From Deltaproteobacteria bacterium (GTDB taxonomy: Bacteria > Myxococcota > XYA12-FULL-58-9 > JAFGEK01), in contig JAFGEK010000094.1 in NCBI GenBank assembly GCA_016931625.1, forward strand, positions 1-45,003: DNA of 45,003 nucleotides, in the 5' to 3' direction. This document shows positions 32,701 through 40,610 of the stretch, piece by piece (the stretch's first letter is position 1; every line of letters starts with the position of its first letter). The translations under genes and the position numbers were made by a program. The notes under the pieces were generated by a model. It did no database searches and had not been told where the DNA came from. It saw only the letters and a program-made list of their open reading frames with translations.

Positions 32701-34751
32701 AAAATATGGCACGAGCTGAACGTCTGGTGCGATTGCAGCATGAGATCATGGAATTACTCGTGGATGTAGATATCGGCAATATGCTTGTCGAGAAATTGCA
32801 ACAAAGCTGTGAAGAGAATACTGAAAATACCGTAATGGAATTAGATAAAATTTATAATTCTACGATAGCTGCTCGTGTAAGAATATTGAATCAAATCGAT
32901 GCTTTTGATGCAAATACAGGTACTGAACAAACCAGTAATCTAATTAGGCGCTGCCTGTCTGATTTTGGTGAATTAGTCGATGATCCAATTTTAGATTTTA
33001 TTGGCATGGCACAAGGTTTACGAAAATCGCAAACTATTGCGGTAGAAAACTCAGATGTAATAGATATTAAAAATACAGTGTCCACCAAAGAAAATGCGGT
33101 AACCGCAAGCATACCAGAAAAAAGTTTAGCAGAATATAGAAAAACTGTTGAAATTGCGATTAAGCAAGCAAATAACGCTAACGATTATCTTGACAAACAG
33201 GTTACTGAATTAGCACAGCGAAGTGATTTTGAATATTTAGAAGAAGAAGTGTATGATAAAGCTGAAGAAGATTTTGCAATTGTTACAGAATTATATCAAG
33301 AATCAAGTGATTCTTATAAAATGGCAGGCTCTGCTCAGGCAGTAGATGTCGAAATACCAGTTGGTTTTGATATAGCCGAAGCCAAATTTAAAAATACTCT
33401 TAGTACTGCACGGGCACAACAGCGCAGTGTTAATGTTGCACTCAATGTTCGTGTTGGTAGACGCTATTGTGGATATTTAAAAATAGTTACTGAAAGATGG
33501 GGGGAGTATCCACAAGATAAAGAAGTTGTATGGCAAAGCATGCGTTCAATTCTTGAATCGACTCAGCAACAGTTAGAAGAAGATGTTTCACACTTAGAAG
33601 TATGGATCGGAGACTATGATAATTCATCACCGGCAGCTTCTAGCTTACTGCCGATCGTAAAAAATAGAATAAAGACCGCAAAATCACAGATCGATAATAT
33701 ACAAAATGTATTGAGTCGCAACCGTATCGCGCCGGATCAAGAATATGATAATAGCTTCGGTGATATCGATCAATTATTTGCCGCGGTACAAAATGATGAT
33801 CTTCGCTCCGTCTCGCTAGCGCAACCAATTGATGAGCATTTAATGTTAGTAAAAAAGGGTACAGAAGAAGCCAGATTTTTACGCGACCGAATGCGAAACT
33901 ATCTACAGAATGTTGTCGACGGAAAGGTAGATATTTTAAGTAGAGAAGGGTTTGAGCGATACAAAATTAACGTTTTAGCTTATTATGGAAGATTAAGCGA
34001 AATTAAAAAATACTATCAGAATGAATTGCCTGAAATCACCGAAGGCCACGAAAATGGTCTACTATATAAAGAATTTAATATTGTTTTAAAATATTCAGAA
34101 AGCATAATGACGATGATGAATGTTGTCGGCCTTCGTCAACAGCTCTTAAATATTCAAGAAGATATTGGAGAAATCTTTCACAATACAAACGGTCATTTTA
34201 ATAAGGACATAGATTTTAGTTTATTAGAGCCAGGTCTTCTGCCAACAGAAGTATTGTATAATTTACAGAGACGACGCTTTGAAATAAGCAGCCAAGTTTT
34301 AATAGTTAAACGAGAGTTGCAAAACTTAGATAGTAGGTATATTGATACTTATAAAGAATTGATTGACGCTTCTAATCAAACATTTATTGAGAATGAGCAA
34401 TTGTTAGGCGCACTTGATGAGTATATTGTAGATAAACAGCTAATGCCTAATAAAGTAAGCAGATTGTCAGAGGTTTGGCGTGCTCCTTATATGGTTAAGG
34501 AAGTAATTGAAGATATGCTGCATGACTGTCAACTACTATGCGATAAAGCCAATTATGTAGAATCAGAAAACGCCAAGCGCGAATATCTCAAACAAGGTCG
34601 AAAGAAACTCGAAAATATTAAAGACGCAATGGAAAATTATGGCGTTATGGGCGCACGTGAAAAATACAATCATATGTCGATGGTATTGTACGAAAAATAT
34701 ACATCAATGCAGGGGGCGTTAAATAAAATCGGTATACAAATAGGGCCATAG
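29775..34751 (+). CDS. Giant 1658-residue protein with central hydrophobic hairpin and long coiled-coil tail
   Basis: Not recognised. It starts with GTG (29775, ILPITNKKASS) or the TTG two codons on; no in-frame ATG occurs near. There is no signal peptide. Residues 1-60 are Ser/Ala/Lys/Asn-rich with an N-run (TNNNNNNT). Residues 60-570 are mixed helix. Residues about 575-680 hold glycine-rich hydrophobic stretches (WGMVGVGTLTSGVASGLVLGS, IGMCAATVSIDGIAFHAGMNI, IKTILMMGAIQLATSA) that could insert into a membrane as hairpins. Residues 880-1650 are nearly continuous charged helix. A loose N-terminus, hydrophobic hairpin and coiled coils are how T3SS translocators and large effectors are built. 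A structural or T6SS-type toxin role is also possible. It stands alone, with its own promoter region and a convergent downstream gene. Confidence 0.75.
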   Translation: MILPITNKKASSRAAGSHDNDAEAKATLTKKEPVKSKRRSVAFANTTNNNNNNTIKVTLKKAASDNYETIDCPIVTINPMSVGDIAATTAKTLDEAYQKNEDANSPAVYLRIQRAKTELRAIMNNTAKIRIEESVARYINDIVQEKIYNNGSLSEIKNSYIFDAENTWVSPTATFLQNTPNVKQAGSDTSISPDSTVNKTNFLVDDIIKTPGYQANVQFIGAFAALSDLQLRESLGEKQYIIYQALMQQKLALSEDLNATSSKLKDWRERHADKKSMVRAGLGVLSAGVSQARDIYEWQSWRNGYSPTQANIIDASAAEFDKYAGDPLAAFNETADNPELYTTASEHEVIAHTEQAIKAIEDACIIILSGRSITPKNVDITADPILASLAEFSVSNDKYLANEKIYANRVVFLQQTAKAGRVGDALLAYQSLAQAYLNLPSANKESFNYTKDGKGSLTLAINTVLRRHDLNGHKVALSITDLVSPQVRCLIIDYWGEIKAVYQSQITGEPERKAEKFVAFDTELYSKEIGRLKDIEESASHTKLHDILNNQTINAIFANIKDAEPSYIKKFGDGVLSFIDSPQLWGMVGVGTLTSGVASGLVLGSRAVTVGELINYARTGSLSVEAIGMCAATVSIDGIAFHAGMNIFNEVIGEYEQINNSEWSYIKTILMMGAIQLATSAHFSRVQNNAIKRQMRAAEQNKNILVPATNSVPAHLIKAEPSRWVKIGNFVDDAASNTIEAGRYFSEEALCLSAVETIEMLGKDQDVSSLSLALEQTMQFLLAMRLAHGVQRVTGLQVQQKRNVQRYKPRPDEVTALEDLFIAINNWRVDPTSDGFGRVLSRLRAYFNTLEWEQVPTQPETKTAASKKAQTPPVVEPEVSLIPIEQRIEETHYNLDEVNRHIRELLDDTLEITLQMWQKDVFVPRESINSLLTLLTERQQELRELADTVKLLRTNNNAKNITEMQNLLLDYDVATENMARAERLVRLQHEIMELLVDVDIGNMLVEKLQQSCEENTENTVMELDKIYNSTIAARVRILNQIDAFDANTGTEQTSNLIRRCLSDFGELVDDPILDFIGMAQGLRKSQTIAVENSDVIDIKNTVSTKENAVTASIPEKSLAEYRKTVEIAIKQANNANDYLDKQVTELAQRSDFEYLEEEVYDKAEEDFAIVTELYQESSDSYKMAGSAQAVDVEIPVGFDIAEAKFKNTLSTARAQQRSVNVALNVRVGRRYCGYLKIVTERWGEYPQDKEVVWQSMRSILESTQQQLEEDVSHLEVWIGDYDNSSPAASSLLPIVKNRIKTAKSQIDNIQNVLSRNRIAPDQEYDNSFGDIDQLFAAVQNDDLRSVSLAQPIDEHLMLVKKGTEEARFLRDRMRNYLQNVVDGKVDILSREGFERYKINVLAYYGRLSEIKKYYQNELPEITEGHENGLLYKEFNIVLKYSESIMTMMNVVGLRQQLLNIQEDIGEIFHNTNGHFNKDIDFSLLEPGLLPTEVLYNLQRRRFEISSQVLIVKRELQNLDSRYIDTYKELIDASNQTFIENEQLLGALDEYIVDKQLMPNKVSRLSEVWRAPYMVKEVIEDMLHDCQLLCDKANYVESENAKREYLKQGRKKLENIKDAMENYGVMGAREKYNHMSMVLYEKYTSMQGALNKIGIQIGP

Positions 34752-34776
34752 TATACAAAAAAAGGAGAAGAGGCAG

Positions 34777-36210
34777 CTAGTAATTTGTAGAAGGCTGCAG
34801 CTTAACATTTATAGTAGATAGATTGTTATCATTAGTGTATGGGAACTGCCAGGTTAAAATTTTAGCTATAATTTTTGACTTTAATTTTTTGGATACATTT
34901 TTATTAATAATATTTACACCAGTAACTTGCCCATTAGTATTAATTGTTATGCTAAAGTTTAATGGTCGTTCCTCGGCAATTTCAGCATACCAAAGTTCCA
35001 TTAGCGTTTTTTTATGGGTATTAATAATTTTTTTGACTTTAGCTTTATCGATATCACCTTCAATAGTTATAGTTGCTTGGTATTTGTCTTTTGCGTTTTC
35101 TTTTAAATTTTCTTGTGCTTTAGCACGAGAGGCAGAGGTTGCCGGTGTCGCTAAAGTGATATCTGCTACCGATTCAGAATTAATACTATCCAAATCAGGT
35201 GCAGCTTCTAATTGAGCTTCTTTAAGTGGCGGAGCTTCTTTTTTAGAGGCGATACGGTCTGCTTTTTCTTCAGCCCACTTAGACACAGGTGCTGTCGGAG
35301 TTTGAGGTTGCGGCGCTGGTTTTGCTGCAGGTGCTTTAGCATAAACGCCTTTTTTATGCTTATCAGCTCGCTCATAAGGCAATTCACCTAAATGAGTCGA
35401 GGTGCCTTGGCCCACGCCCCCTCCTGTAAGAGCCTTATTATTCATTTCGCGATCAATATTTTTTGCAAGTGGTGCTGGCTCCTTAGCATCGTCTATCTCG
35501 GCCCAACCTATTACAACACGGCTATCAGCTGCCTTATCTTTATTTTTAATAGATACTTTTGGTGGTTGCGCGTAATTGCGTGATGGTTGGGTTTTTCTGC
35601 CAACTACTGAAATTCGGCGCTTAGCCGTATCTTTAAATACTTCAGACGTAGTAGCTGTTGGGGGTGACTTTTGTAGTTGTGAATGTTTGAGCGAGGGTTT
35701 ACTTTTGTCAAGACTTCGTTTTTGTTGGGTTATCGGTGCTTCTTGTTCATCAGCAATAGCTAGTTTGTGATCACCTTCTTTTACTTTATCATTGATTACT
35801 TCAATAATATCAGATTGGGTTTTTGATTCGACAACTGGCTTAGCTATTTGCACATTTTCTTCATTAAAAGTAGTTGGTTGTGGTGTTTTTAAGGTTTCAG
35901 GCCGAGAAGTAACAAGAAATAATACTAAAGCCCCAGCACCAACAGGTGCAAGAAAATAACCAAGACGAAGTAATAATTGTTTTTTAAGTTTGCGTGTGGC
36001 GACACTAACAGCAACCCGATGTGCAAATAACTCTGGCGGGTCATTAATAAGAAAAGCATCGCGTTCTTGCTTAAGTATGCCTAAACGCTCTTGTAAAACT
36101 TTAGATGCTGTTAGTTGTTGTTCGATCACCTTAGCGCGCGCTGGCGAGAGGTCATTAGCCAGATAGCGTTCTAAAAGTATATCAGGAATGTGCTCATTAG
36201 GCGCCGTCAT
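34777..36210 (-). CDS. Membrane protein in anti-sigma position with AgmX/TonB-like C-terminal domain
   Basis: A 477-residue single-pass protein. Residues 1-82 are cytoplasmic and resemble anti-sigma N-termini (DILLERYLANDLSPARAKVIEQQL) but lack the zinc-binding HxxxCxxC. A membrane helix lies at 83-101 (LGYFLAPVGAGALVLFLVT). About 105-380 is a long Pro/Lys/Ala-rich periplasmic stretch, and 385-477 form a TonB/AgmX-like domain (AKVKKIINTHKKTLMELWYAEI...LNFSITINTNGQVTGVNII...KILTWQFPY). It overlaps the sigma gene stop (ATGA) with a strong GGAGG, so the two are coupled. A role as regulator of the adjacent ECF factor is inferred from position; the long periplasmic arm may span the envelope and sense a partner there. 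Confidence 0.75.
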   Translation of the reverse strand: MTAPNEHIPDILLERYLANDLSPARAKVIEQQLTASKVLQERLGILKQERDAFLINDPPELFAHRVAVSVATRKLKKQLLLRLGYFLAPVGAGALVLFLVTSRPETLKTPQPTTFNEENVQIAKPVVESKTQSDIIEVINDKVKEGDHKLAIADEQEAPITQQKRSLDKSKPSLKHSQLQKSPPTATTSEVFKDTAKRRISVVGRKTQPSRNYAQPPKVSIKNKDKAADSRVVIGWAEIDDAKEPAPLAKNIDREMNNKALTGGGVGQGTSTHLGELPYERADKHKKGVYAKAPAAKPAPQPQTPTAPVSKWAEEKADRIASKKEAPPLKEAQLEAAPDLDSINSESVADITLATPATSASRAKAQENLKENAKDKYQATITIEGDIDKAKVKKIINTHKKTLMELWYAEIAEERPLNFSITINTNGQVTGVNIINKNVSKKLKSKIIAKILTWQFPYTNDNNLSTINVKLQPSTNY

Positions 36211-36743
36211 TGCTGACCTCCTTGGCGCTCGGGCACCATAACAGTTTTAGTTATGCCAGCACGATCTTGTGTATGTAACGAGAATCGTTTCAATTTTTTA
36301 CCAATAGTGCGCCGTGATAAATCAAGGCTACTAGCTATTTCATCTTGGGTAAGCCCATCAACATGGGCCATAACGGCAATGGTCAAAGTTTCGCTATCAA
36401 GACCAAGGGTTAGCGAGGCTATTTCGCTTGCAGCCAAAGTGCTTTCTCCCAAGCGAGATGCTAGCGCGGTGTTGGGCATTTGGCGTTCATCTACCTGCAC
36501 TGGTTCACCTCTGGTCTTACGACGCCGCAAAGCGTCTATCGATAAGTTAGTCGCAATACGGTATAAATATGTGAACGCGCTTGAGCGACCAGCAAAACGG
36601 CTGCGCCCATTGACAAATTGGCAGAAAGTTTCTTGCATAATTTCGCGAGCATCTTCGGGATCGCCAAGTAGTGTAAGTGCACGACGATATAGAGCGTGGC
36701 CGTAACGTTTATAAAGCTCTGCAATTTCAGATTCGTCTAGCAT
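36207..36743 (-). CDS. ECF-family RNA polymerase sigma factor
   Basis: A 178-residue extracytoplasmic-function sigma factor. Region 2 (YRRALTLLGDPEDAREIMQETFCQFVNGR...FTYLYRIATNLSIDALRRRK) binds core polymerase and the -10 element. Region 4 with its helix-turn-helix (GLTQDEIASSLDLSRRTIGKKLKRF) binds the -35 element. No region 1 or 3 is present, as expected for ECF proteins. No clear Shine-Dalgarno precedes the ATG. It is followed at once by the coupled membrane protein. The divergent VIT/vWA gene 263 bases away is a natural target. A GGGAACT stretch (36905-36911, minus strand) resembles an ECF -35 box, so self-activation is possible. Confidence 0.93.
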   Translation of the reverse strand: MLDESEIAELYKRYGHALYRRALTLLGDPEDAREIMQETFCQFVNGRSRFAGRSSAFTYLYRIATNLSIDALRRRKTRGEPVQVDERQMPNTALASRLGESTLAASEIASLTLGLDSETLTIAVMAHVDGLTQDEIASSLDLSRRTIGKKLKRFSLHTQDRAGITKTVMVPERQGGQQ

Positions 36744-36987
36744 GTAAGTTCTAGTATGGTAGCATACATCATTATATTAGGCGAAAAGACAATAACAGTG
36801 CAAAATTGCCAGCAACAATCATATTGGCTTAACTTGGCTTAACCAGAATGAGAAAATTGAGATTTTCTCTTATGTTTAATAAACAGAAGATTTCTAGCTA
36901 AAAAGTTCCCGTTTTTTGCAGCTGATGCGACCAAAGTAGCTGTTAACCATTTGTGCTGTTATGATTTTGAATTAAACATGGCAGCTT

Positions 36988-37005
36988 TAACAACGGAGGT
37001 TGTTA
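36988..37005 (+). promoter_or_regulatory. RBS hairpin: Shine-Dalgarno in the loop of a perfect 7-bp stem
   Basis: TAACAAC-GGAG-GTTGTTA ends one base before the ATG of the VIT/vWA gene. The stem is seven perfect base pairs and the four-base loop is exactly the Shine-Dalgarno core. Displaying the site in a loop could either present it to or hide it from the 16S rRNA. Because the stem touches the start codon, it should affect initiation. Confidence 0.55.
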
Positions 37006-37006
37006 C

Positions 37007-39622
37007 ATGCAGCGCCGTCCTTATTTTTTTGGCATTTTATTGTTTGCTTGTAGTCTGCTTATTTTGGTTGTTGGAGGTGTTGCGCCTGTAACAACTAAAG
37101 CCCAGGTAAAAAAAGCAGTTGTTAAACAACCTATTAGCCCAGCTACGGTTTACAATAATGCCCAAGAAAAACTAGGTACACTACGGCGGATCACACTGCC
37201 GCAACCCAAAGGTGTACTAAAAGGCGAAGATAAAACGCTATCGCCATATTTTGTGGTGAAGAGTGATGGTGATGAAACCGAGCGTTTGCCCCTAAAAGAA
37301 ACAAGCGCTGCAGTAAATATTGCTGGTGTTATTGCCCAGGTAAAAGTTCGACAAGTTTTTGAGAATGCTGGCGATCGACCAATTGAAGCAATTTATGTAT
37401 TTCCGGGTTCAACGCGAGCCGCTGTACACGGCATGCGCATGCGCATTGGTGAGCGCACCATTGAAGCCAAAATTGAGCAAAAAGTAAAAGCTAGGGCTGA
37501 ATACGAACAAGCAAAACGTCAAGGCAAACGTGCTTCGCTGTTAGAGCAAGAGAGGCCCAACGTGTTTACTATGAATGTTGCCAATATTATGCCACGCGAC
37601 CTTATTGAAGTTGAACTTGATTATTCTGAATTGCTAGTGCCGGATAATGCTATTTATGAATTTGTTTATCCAACCGTGGTTGGTCCTCGGTTTGGTGGTG
37701 GTGCAGACCCCCAAAAAGATAAATGGATTGCAAACCCCTACTTAACTGAAGGCCAAAAAGAGCCTTATAAATTTTCATTAAAAGTTCATCTTGAAACCGG
37801 GATCCCATTAAAAGAAATAAACTCGCCTTCACATAAGCTTAACGTGGATTATCGCTCACCAGCTAGTGCCGATGTTGGCTTAGCTGAGGCTGGCGGTGGT
37901 AATAAAGATTTTGTATTGCGCTATCGCTTGGCTGGTAACAAGATTGAAACCGGGGTGTTGATTTACGAAAATGATGACGAGCGTTTTTTCTTGCTGATGC
38001 TTGAACCCCCGGTACGACCGACAAATTCGCAGATACCATCACGAGAATATATTTTCTTACTTGATGTCTCAGGTTCTATGCGTGGCTTTCCGCTAAATAC
38101 CACCAAAGAATTAATGCGTCATTTATTAGGGGCTTTGCGACCAAGCGATTATTTCAATGTGGTATTATTTGCAGGTGCCTCAGCGGTTATGAATCCACAA
38201 GGTTCATTAGCGGCAACACGCAACAATATTAATCAAGCAATGACTATGATTGACCGTCAGCGTGGCGGAGGAGGTACCCAGCTCTTGGCAGGTTTGCAAG
38301 CTGCCTATGGGGTGCCCAAGCGACGCTCAGATATTGCCCGAAGCGTCGTGGTGGTTACCGATGGCTATGTTGGGGTTGAAGGTAAAGCTTTTAAAATTGT
38401 GCATGATCGTCTTAATGAAGCCAATTTGTTTGCTTTTGGGATTGGCTCGTCAGTTAATCGCGGTTTAATCGAAACAATGGCACGTGCGGGTCTGGGTGAA
38501 CCATTTGTTGTACTGCGACCTGACGCAGCTGCCGAACAAGCCGCCAAGTTGCAAGAGTATATACAATTTCCGGTGTTAACTTCGATTTCGGTGCAGGCTA
38601 ACGGCATTGATGCGCGTGAAATGGCGCCAATGAAAATACCAGATTTATTTGCCCGCCGTCCATTGATTGTATTTGGAAAACTTGCAGGCAGCAGCAGTGG
38701 CTCGCTTGAAGTGCGCGGTATTAGCGGTAATGGTAAACGTTTACGTCAACATATAGCAGTTTCAAGTTCAGCAAATAAGCCAGAAAATTCAGCCTTGCGT
38801 TATCTTTGGGCACGCAAATGGGTAGAAATGCTTGATGATCAAATGGCGATGAATCCCGCCCCCGAAATTGAAGCGGCAATTACTGATTTGGGCTTATCCT
38901 ACAACTTATTAACAAGTTTTACTTCTTTTATAGCGATCGATTCAGAAGTGGTCAATAGAAGTGGCATAACCGAAAAGGTTAACCAACCACTGCCATTACC
39001 TGAAGGGGTAAGCAATTCAGCAGTGGGTGGTATGGGTTCAATAGGCAAGGGTGCCGCATTATCCGGTGGTAGAGGGGGCCATATTACAAAGCTTAAATCT
39101 GAAGAGCGGGTAGACAGAAAAGTTAAATTTGCGGCTAAAAGACCAGAAGCACCAATGCCGAGCACTCCACCACCGGCACTTTCGGCACCAGCAACTGCAT
39201 CTGCACCAATGGAAATGGAAGCAAGCACTGATTTATCAGATGATTCAACGATGGATATGGTGAAATCAAGACAAGCAGGTGGCAGTGGTAGTAGTGTTGA
39301 TCGCGATAAGAATAAACGAGAATCTGCCAACCATACGGTGCGAGTAGTTAGTAGTAAAGTTCAAACATTAGCGAATGCCGCAGAGTTAAAGAGTATGCTG
39401 CTGATTACCCTTGAACACAGTAAGTGCACCCTGAAAACTCGGTTAACTATCGTAATTATGGTTGATGCTAATGGCGTGATTGTTGCGGTACAAATAAAAG
39501 AGTCACACGGCCAAGAGTTTGCAGCATGCTTACGCAAAATTCTTATGGGCAAAGCTACAGGTGCTAAAGCTCAAGGGTCAAATATTGGGCATTTGCTGAT
39601 GGAGGTTGAACCTGCAAAATAA
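37007..39622 (+). CDS. VIT and von Willebrand factor A domain protein, membrane anchored
   Basis: An 871-residue protein with an N-terminal membrane/signal segment (residues 8-28, FGILLFACSLLILVVGGVAPV). A VIT domain covers about 80-210 (VNIAGVIAQVKVRQVFENAGDRPIEAIYVFPG...GMRMRIGERTIEAKIE). A vWA domain covers about 345-520 with MIDAS DVSGS (D353), then a Thr in GGGGTQLLAGL and VVVVTDG, so metal-dependent ligand binding is expected. After a low-complexity Ala/Pro/Ser/Met region (about 690-770), the last 95 residues form a small alpha/beta domain resembling the C-terminus of the divergent membrane protein. Family members are envelope proteins, related in form to inter-alpha-inhibitor heavy chains; the ligand is unknown. 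The ECF/anti-sigma-like pair upstream suggests envelope-stress control. A strong terminator follows. Confidence 0.92.
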   Translation: MQRRPYFFGILLFACSLLILVVGGVAPVTTKAQVKKAVVKQPISPATVYNNAQEKLGTLRRITLPQPKGVLKGEDKTLSPYFVVKSDGDETERLPLKETSAAVNIAGVIAQVKVRQVFENAGDRPIEAIYVFPGSTRAAVHGMRMRIGERTIEAKIEQKVKARAEYEQAKRQGKRASLLEQERPNVFTMNVANIMPRDLIEVELDYSELLVPDNAIYEFVYPTVVGPRFGGGADPQKDKWIANPYLTEGQKEPYKFSLKVHLETGIPLKEINSPSHKLNVDYRSPASADVGLAEAGGGNKDFVLRYRLAGNKIETGVLIYENDDERFFLLMLEPPVRPTNSQIPSREYIFLLDVSGSMRGFPLNTTKELMRHLLGALRPSDYFNVVLFAGASAVMNPQGSLAATRNNINQAMTMIDRQRGGGGTQLLAGLQAAYGVPKRRSDIARSVVVVTDGYVGVEGKAFKIVHDRLNEANLFAFGIGSSVNRGLIETMARAGLGEPFVVLRPDAAAEQAAKLQEYIQFPVLTSISVQANGIDAREMAPMKIPDLFARRPLIVFGKLAGSSSGSLEVRGISGNGKRLRQHIAVSSSANKPENSALRYLWARKWVEMLDDQMAMNPAPEIEAAITDLGLSYNLLTSFTSFIAIDSEVVNRSGITEKVNQPLPLPEGVSNSAVGGMGSIGKGAALSGGRGGHITKLKSEERVDRKVKFAAKRPEAPMPSTPPPALSAPATASAPMEMEASTDLSDDSTMDMVKSRQAGGSGSSVDRDKNKRESANHTVRVVSSKVQTLANAAELKSMLLITLEHSKCTLKTRLTIVIMVDANGVIVAVQIKESHGQEFAACLRKILMGKATGAKAQGSNIGHLLMEVEPAK

Positions 39623-39670
39623 TTTAGCGCTATGCGTTATAGCGGTTAACCGTAAATAACAATATATTTA

Positions 39671-39710
39671 TCGAGAAGCTGAGTTAAATAATCAGCTTCT
39701 CGATTTTTTT
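39671..39710 (+). terminator. Rho-independent terminator after the VIT/vWA gene
   Basis: TCGAGAAGCTGA (39671-39682), loop GTTAAATAA, TCAGCTTCTCGA (39692-39703), then seven T (39704-39710). A perfect 12-bp stem with a T-tract 49 bases after the stop codon is the clearest terminator in the window. Confidence 0.95.
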
Positions 39711-39824
39711 ATCTAGAATTTGTCCGAGTTTTTGCTTCTTAGCCGCTAGTGGATCTAACATAGACGAACTTGTTGCTACGATTTTTGATTCAAGTAAAAT
39801 ACTATTAAAGAAAGGAGTGACATC

Positions 39825-40496
39825 GTGATCGCAAACCAGCATTGGTCATTATGCCTACTAGCAGGGATGTTACTTAGCTGTAGTGGTGTATCAGAAGAGC
39901 GTGTAGCAGCACTTGAAGAACAACTTGCAGCGCTAAAACAACAACAATCAACAAATGCCGATGGCAGCACTCAGGTGCGCGAAGATGTCACTAAACAGAT
40001 TAGTTCGGTTCAAGAGAGCCAAAAAAATCTCGAAGCAACACTTGAAACAATAAGTCGTGAATTGGCAAAAGTCGTAGCCCAGAAAAATGAGCCTAAAGCT
40101 AAAGCAAAACCAGCCCCCACGACAAATTCATGGGCTTTAACTGCTCTAGTGTTAGGTTTAAAACCCAATGGCAATGTAAATGTTGAAGGTGATAATTATA
40201 GCGTTAATCGTCAGTGGCTAATTGAAGAGTTGCGTTTTGCTTTAGCTAAAAAGCAGGTGCCTAAACTAACATTTGACCGCAAAAATCAAGGGGTGGCTTT
40301 ACGAGGAGTTAAGCCAAAAAGCCTTTTTACTATGTTAGGCGCAAAAAATAATGATGTTATTATGGCTATTGGCGGGCAGAATACCTCAAGTGTACAAGAA
40401 ATAATGGACGCATTAAAACAAACTCAATCGCCAGTGGTGATTAAGATCAAACGTAAAGGAAAAGAATTGCAGCAGCAGTATATTTTAGTTGATTAA
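39825..40496 (+). CDS. Lipoprotein with coiled coil and PDZ-like C-terminal domain
   Basis: A 223-residue protein starting with GTG, supported by AAAGGAG eight bases upstream. The signal ends in the lipobox LLSC (C19), so it should be lipid-anchored. Residues 25-85 are a coiled coil (RVAALEEQLAALKQQQ and on), 90-105 a Lys/Ala/Pro linker, and the last 90 residues a PDZ-like domain (GVALRGVKPKSLFTMLGAKNNDVIMAIGGQNTSSVQEIMDALKQ...VVIKIKRKGKELQQQYILVD). That domain closely resembles the PDZ of type II secretion GspC proteins. The missing GspC N-terminal parts and absence of other gsp genes argue against that identity. It probably acts as a periplasmic scaffold or trimeric-coil anchor. Confidence 0.8.
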   Translation: MIANQHWSLCLLAGMLLSCSGVSEERVAALEEQLAALKQQQSTNADGSTQVREDVTKQISSVQESQKNLEATLETISRELAKVVAQKNEPKAKAKPAPTTNSWALTALVLGLKPNGNVNVEGDNYSVNRQWLIEELRFALAKKQVPKLTFDRKNQGVALRGVKPKSLFTMLGAKNNDVIMAIGGQNTSSVQEIMDALKQTQSPVVIKIKRKGKELQQQYILVD

Positions 40497-40610
40497 AGTG
40501 GTAATTTTCAGTTTTAAAGTTTTTTTGAGATGGACAATACGTTAAATGATACTACTTTGGTGTATAGTGGATGTATTTAAACAGACTACGCGATAAGAAA
40601 AAATATAGCG

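Noticed and set aside
39825-40496. GspC of a type II secretion system
   Set aside because: Only the PDZ-like end agrees; the protein is a lipoprotein with a coiled coil and there are no other gsp genes in the window.
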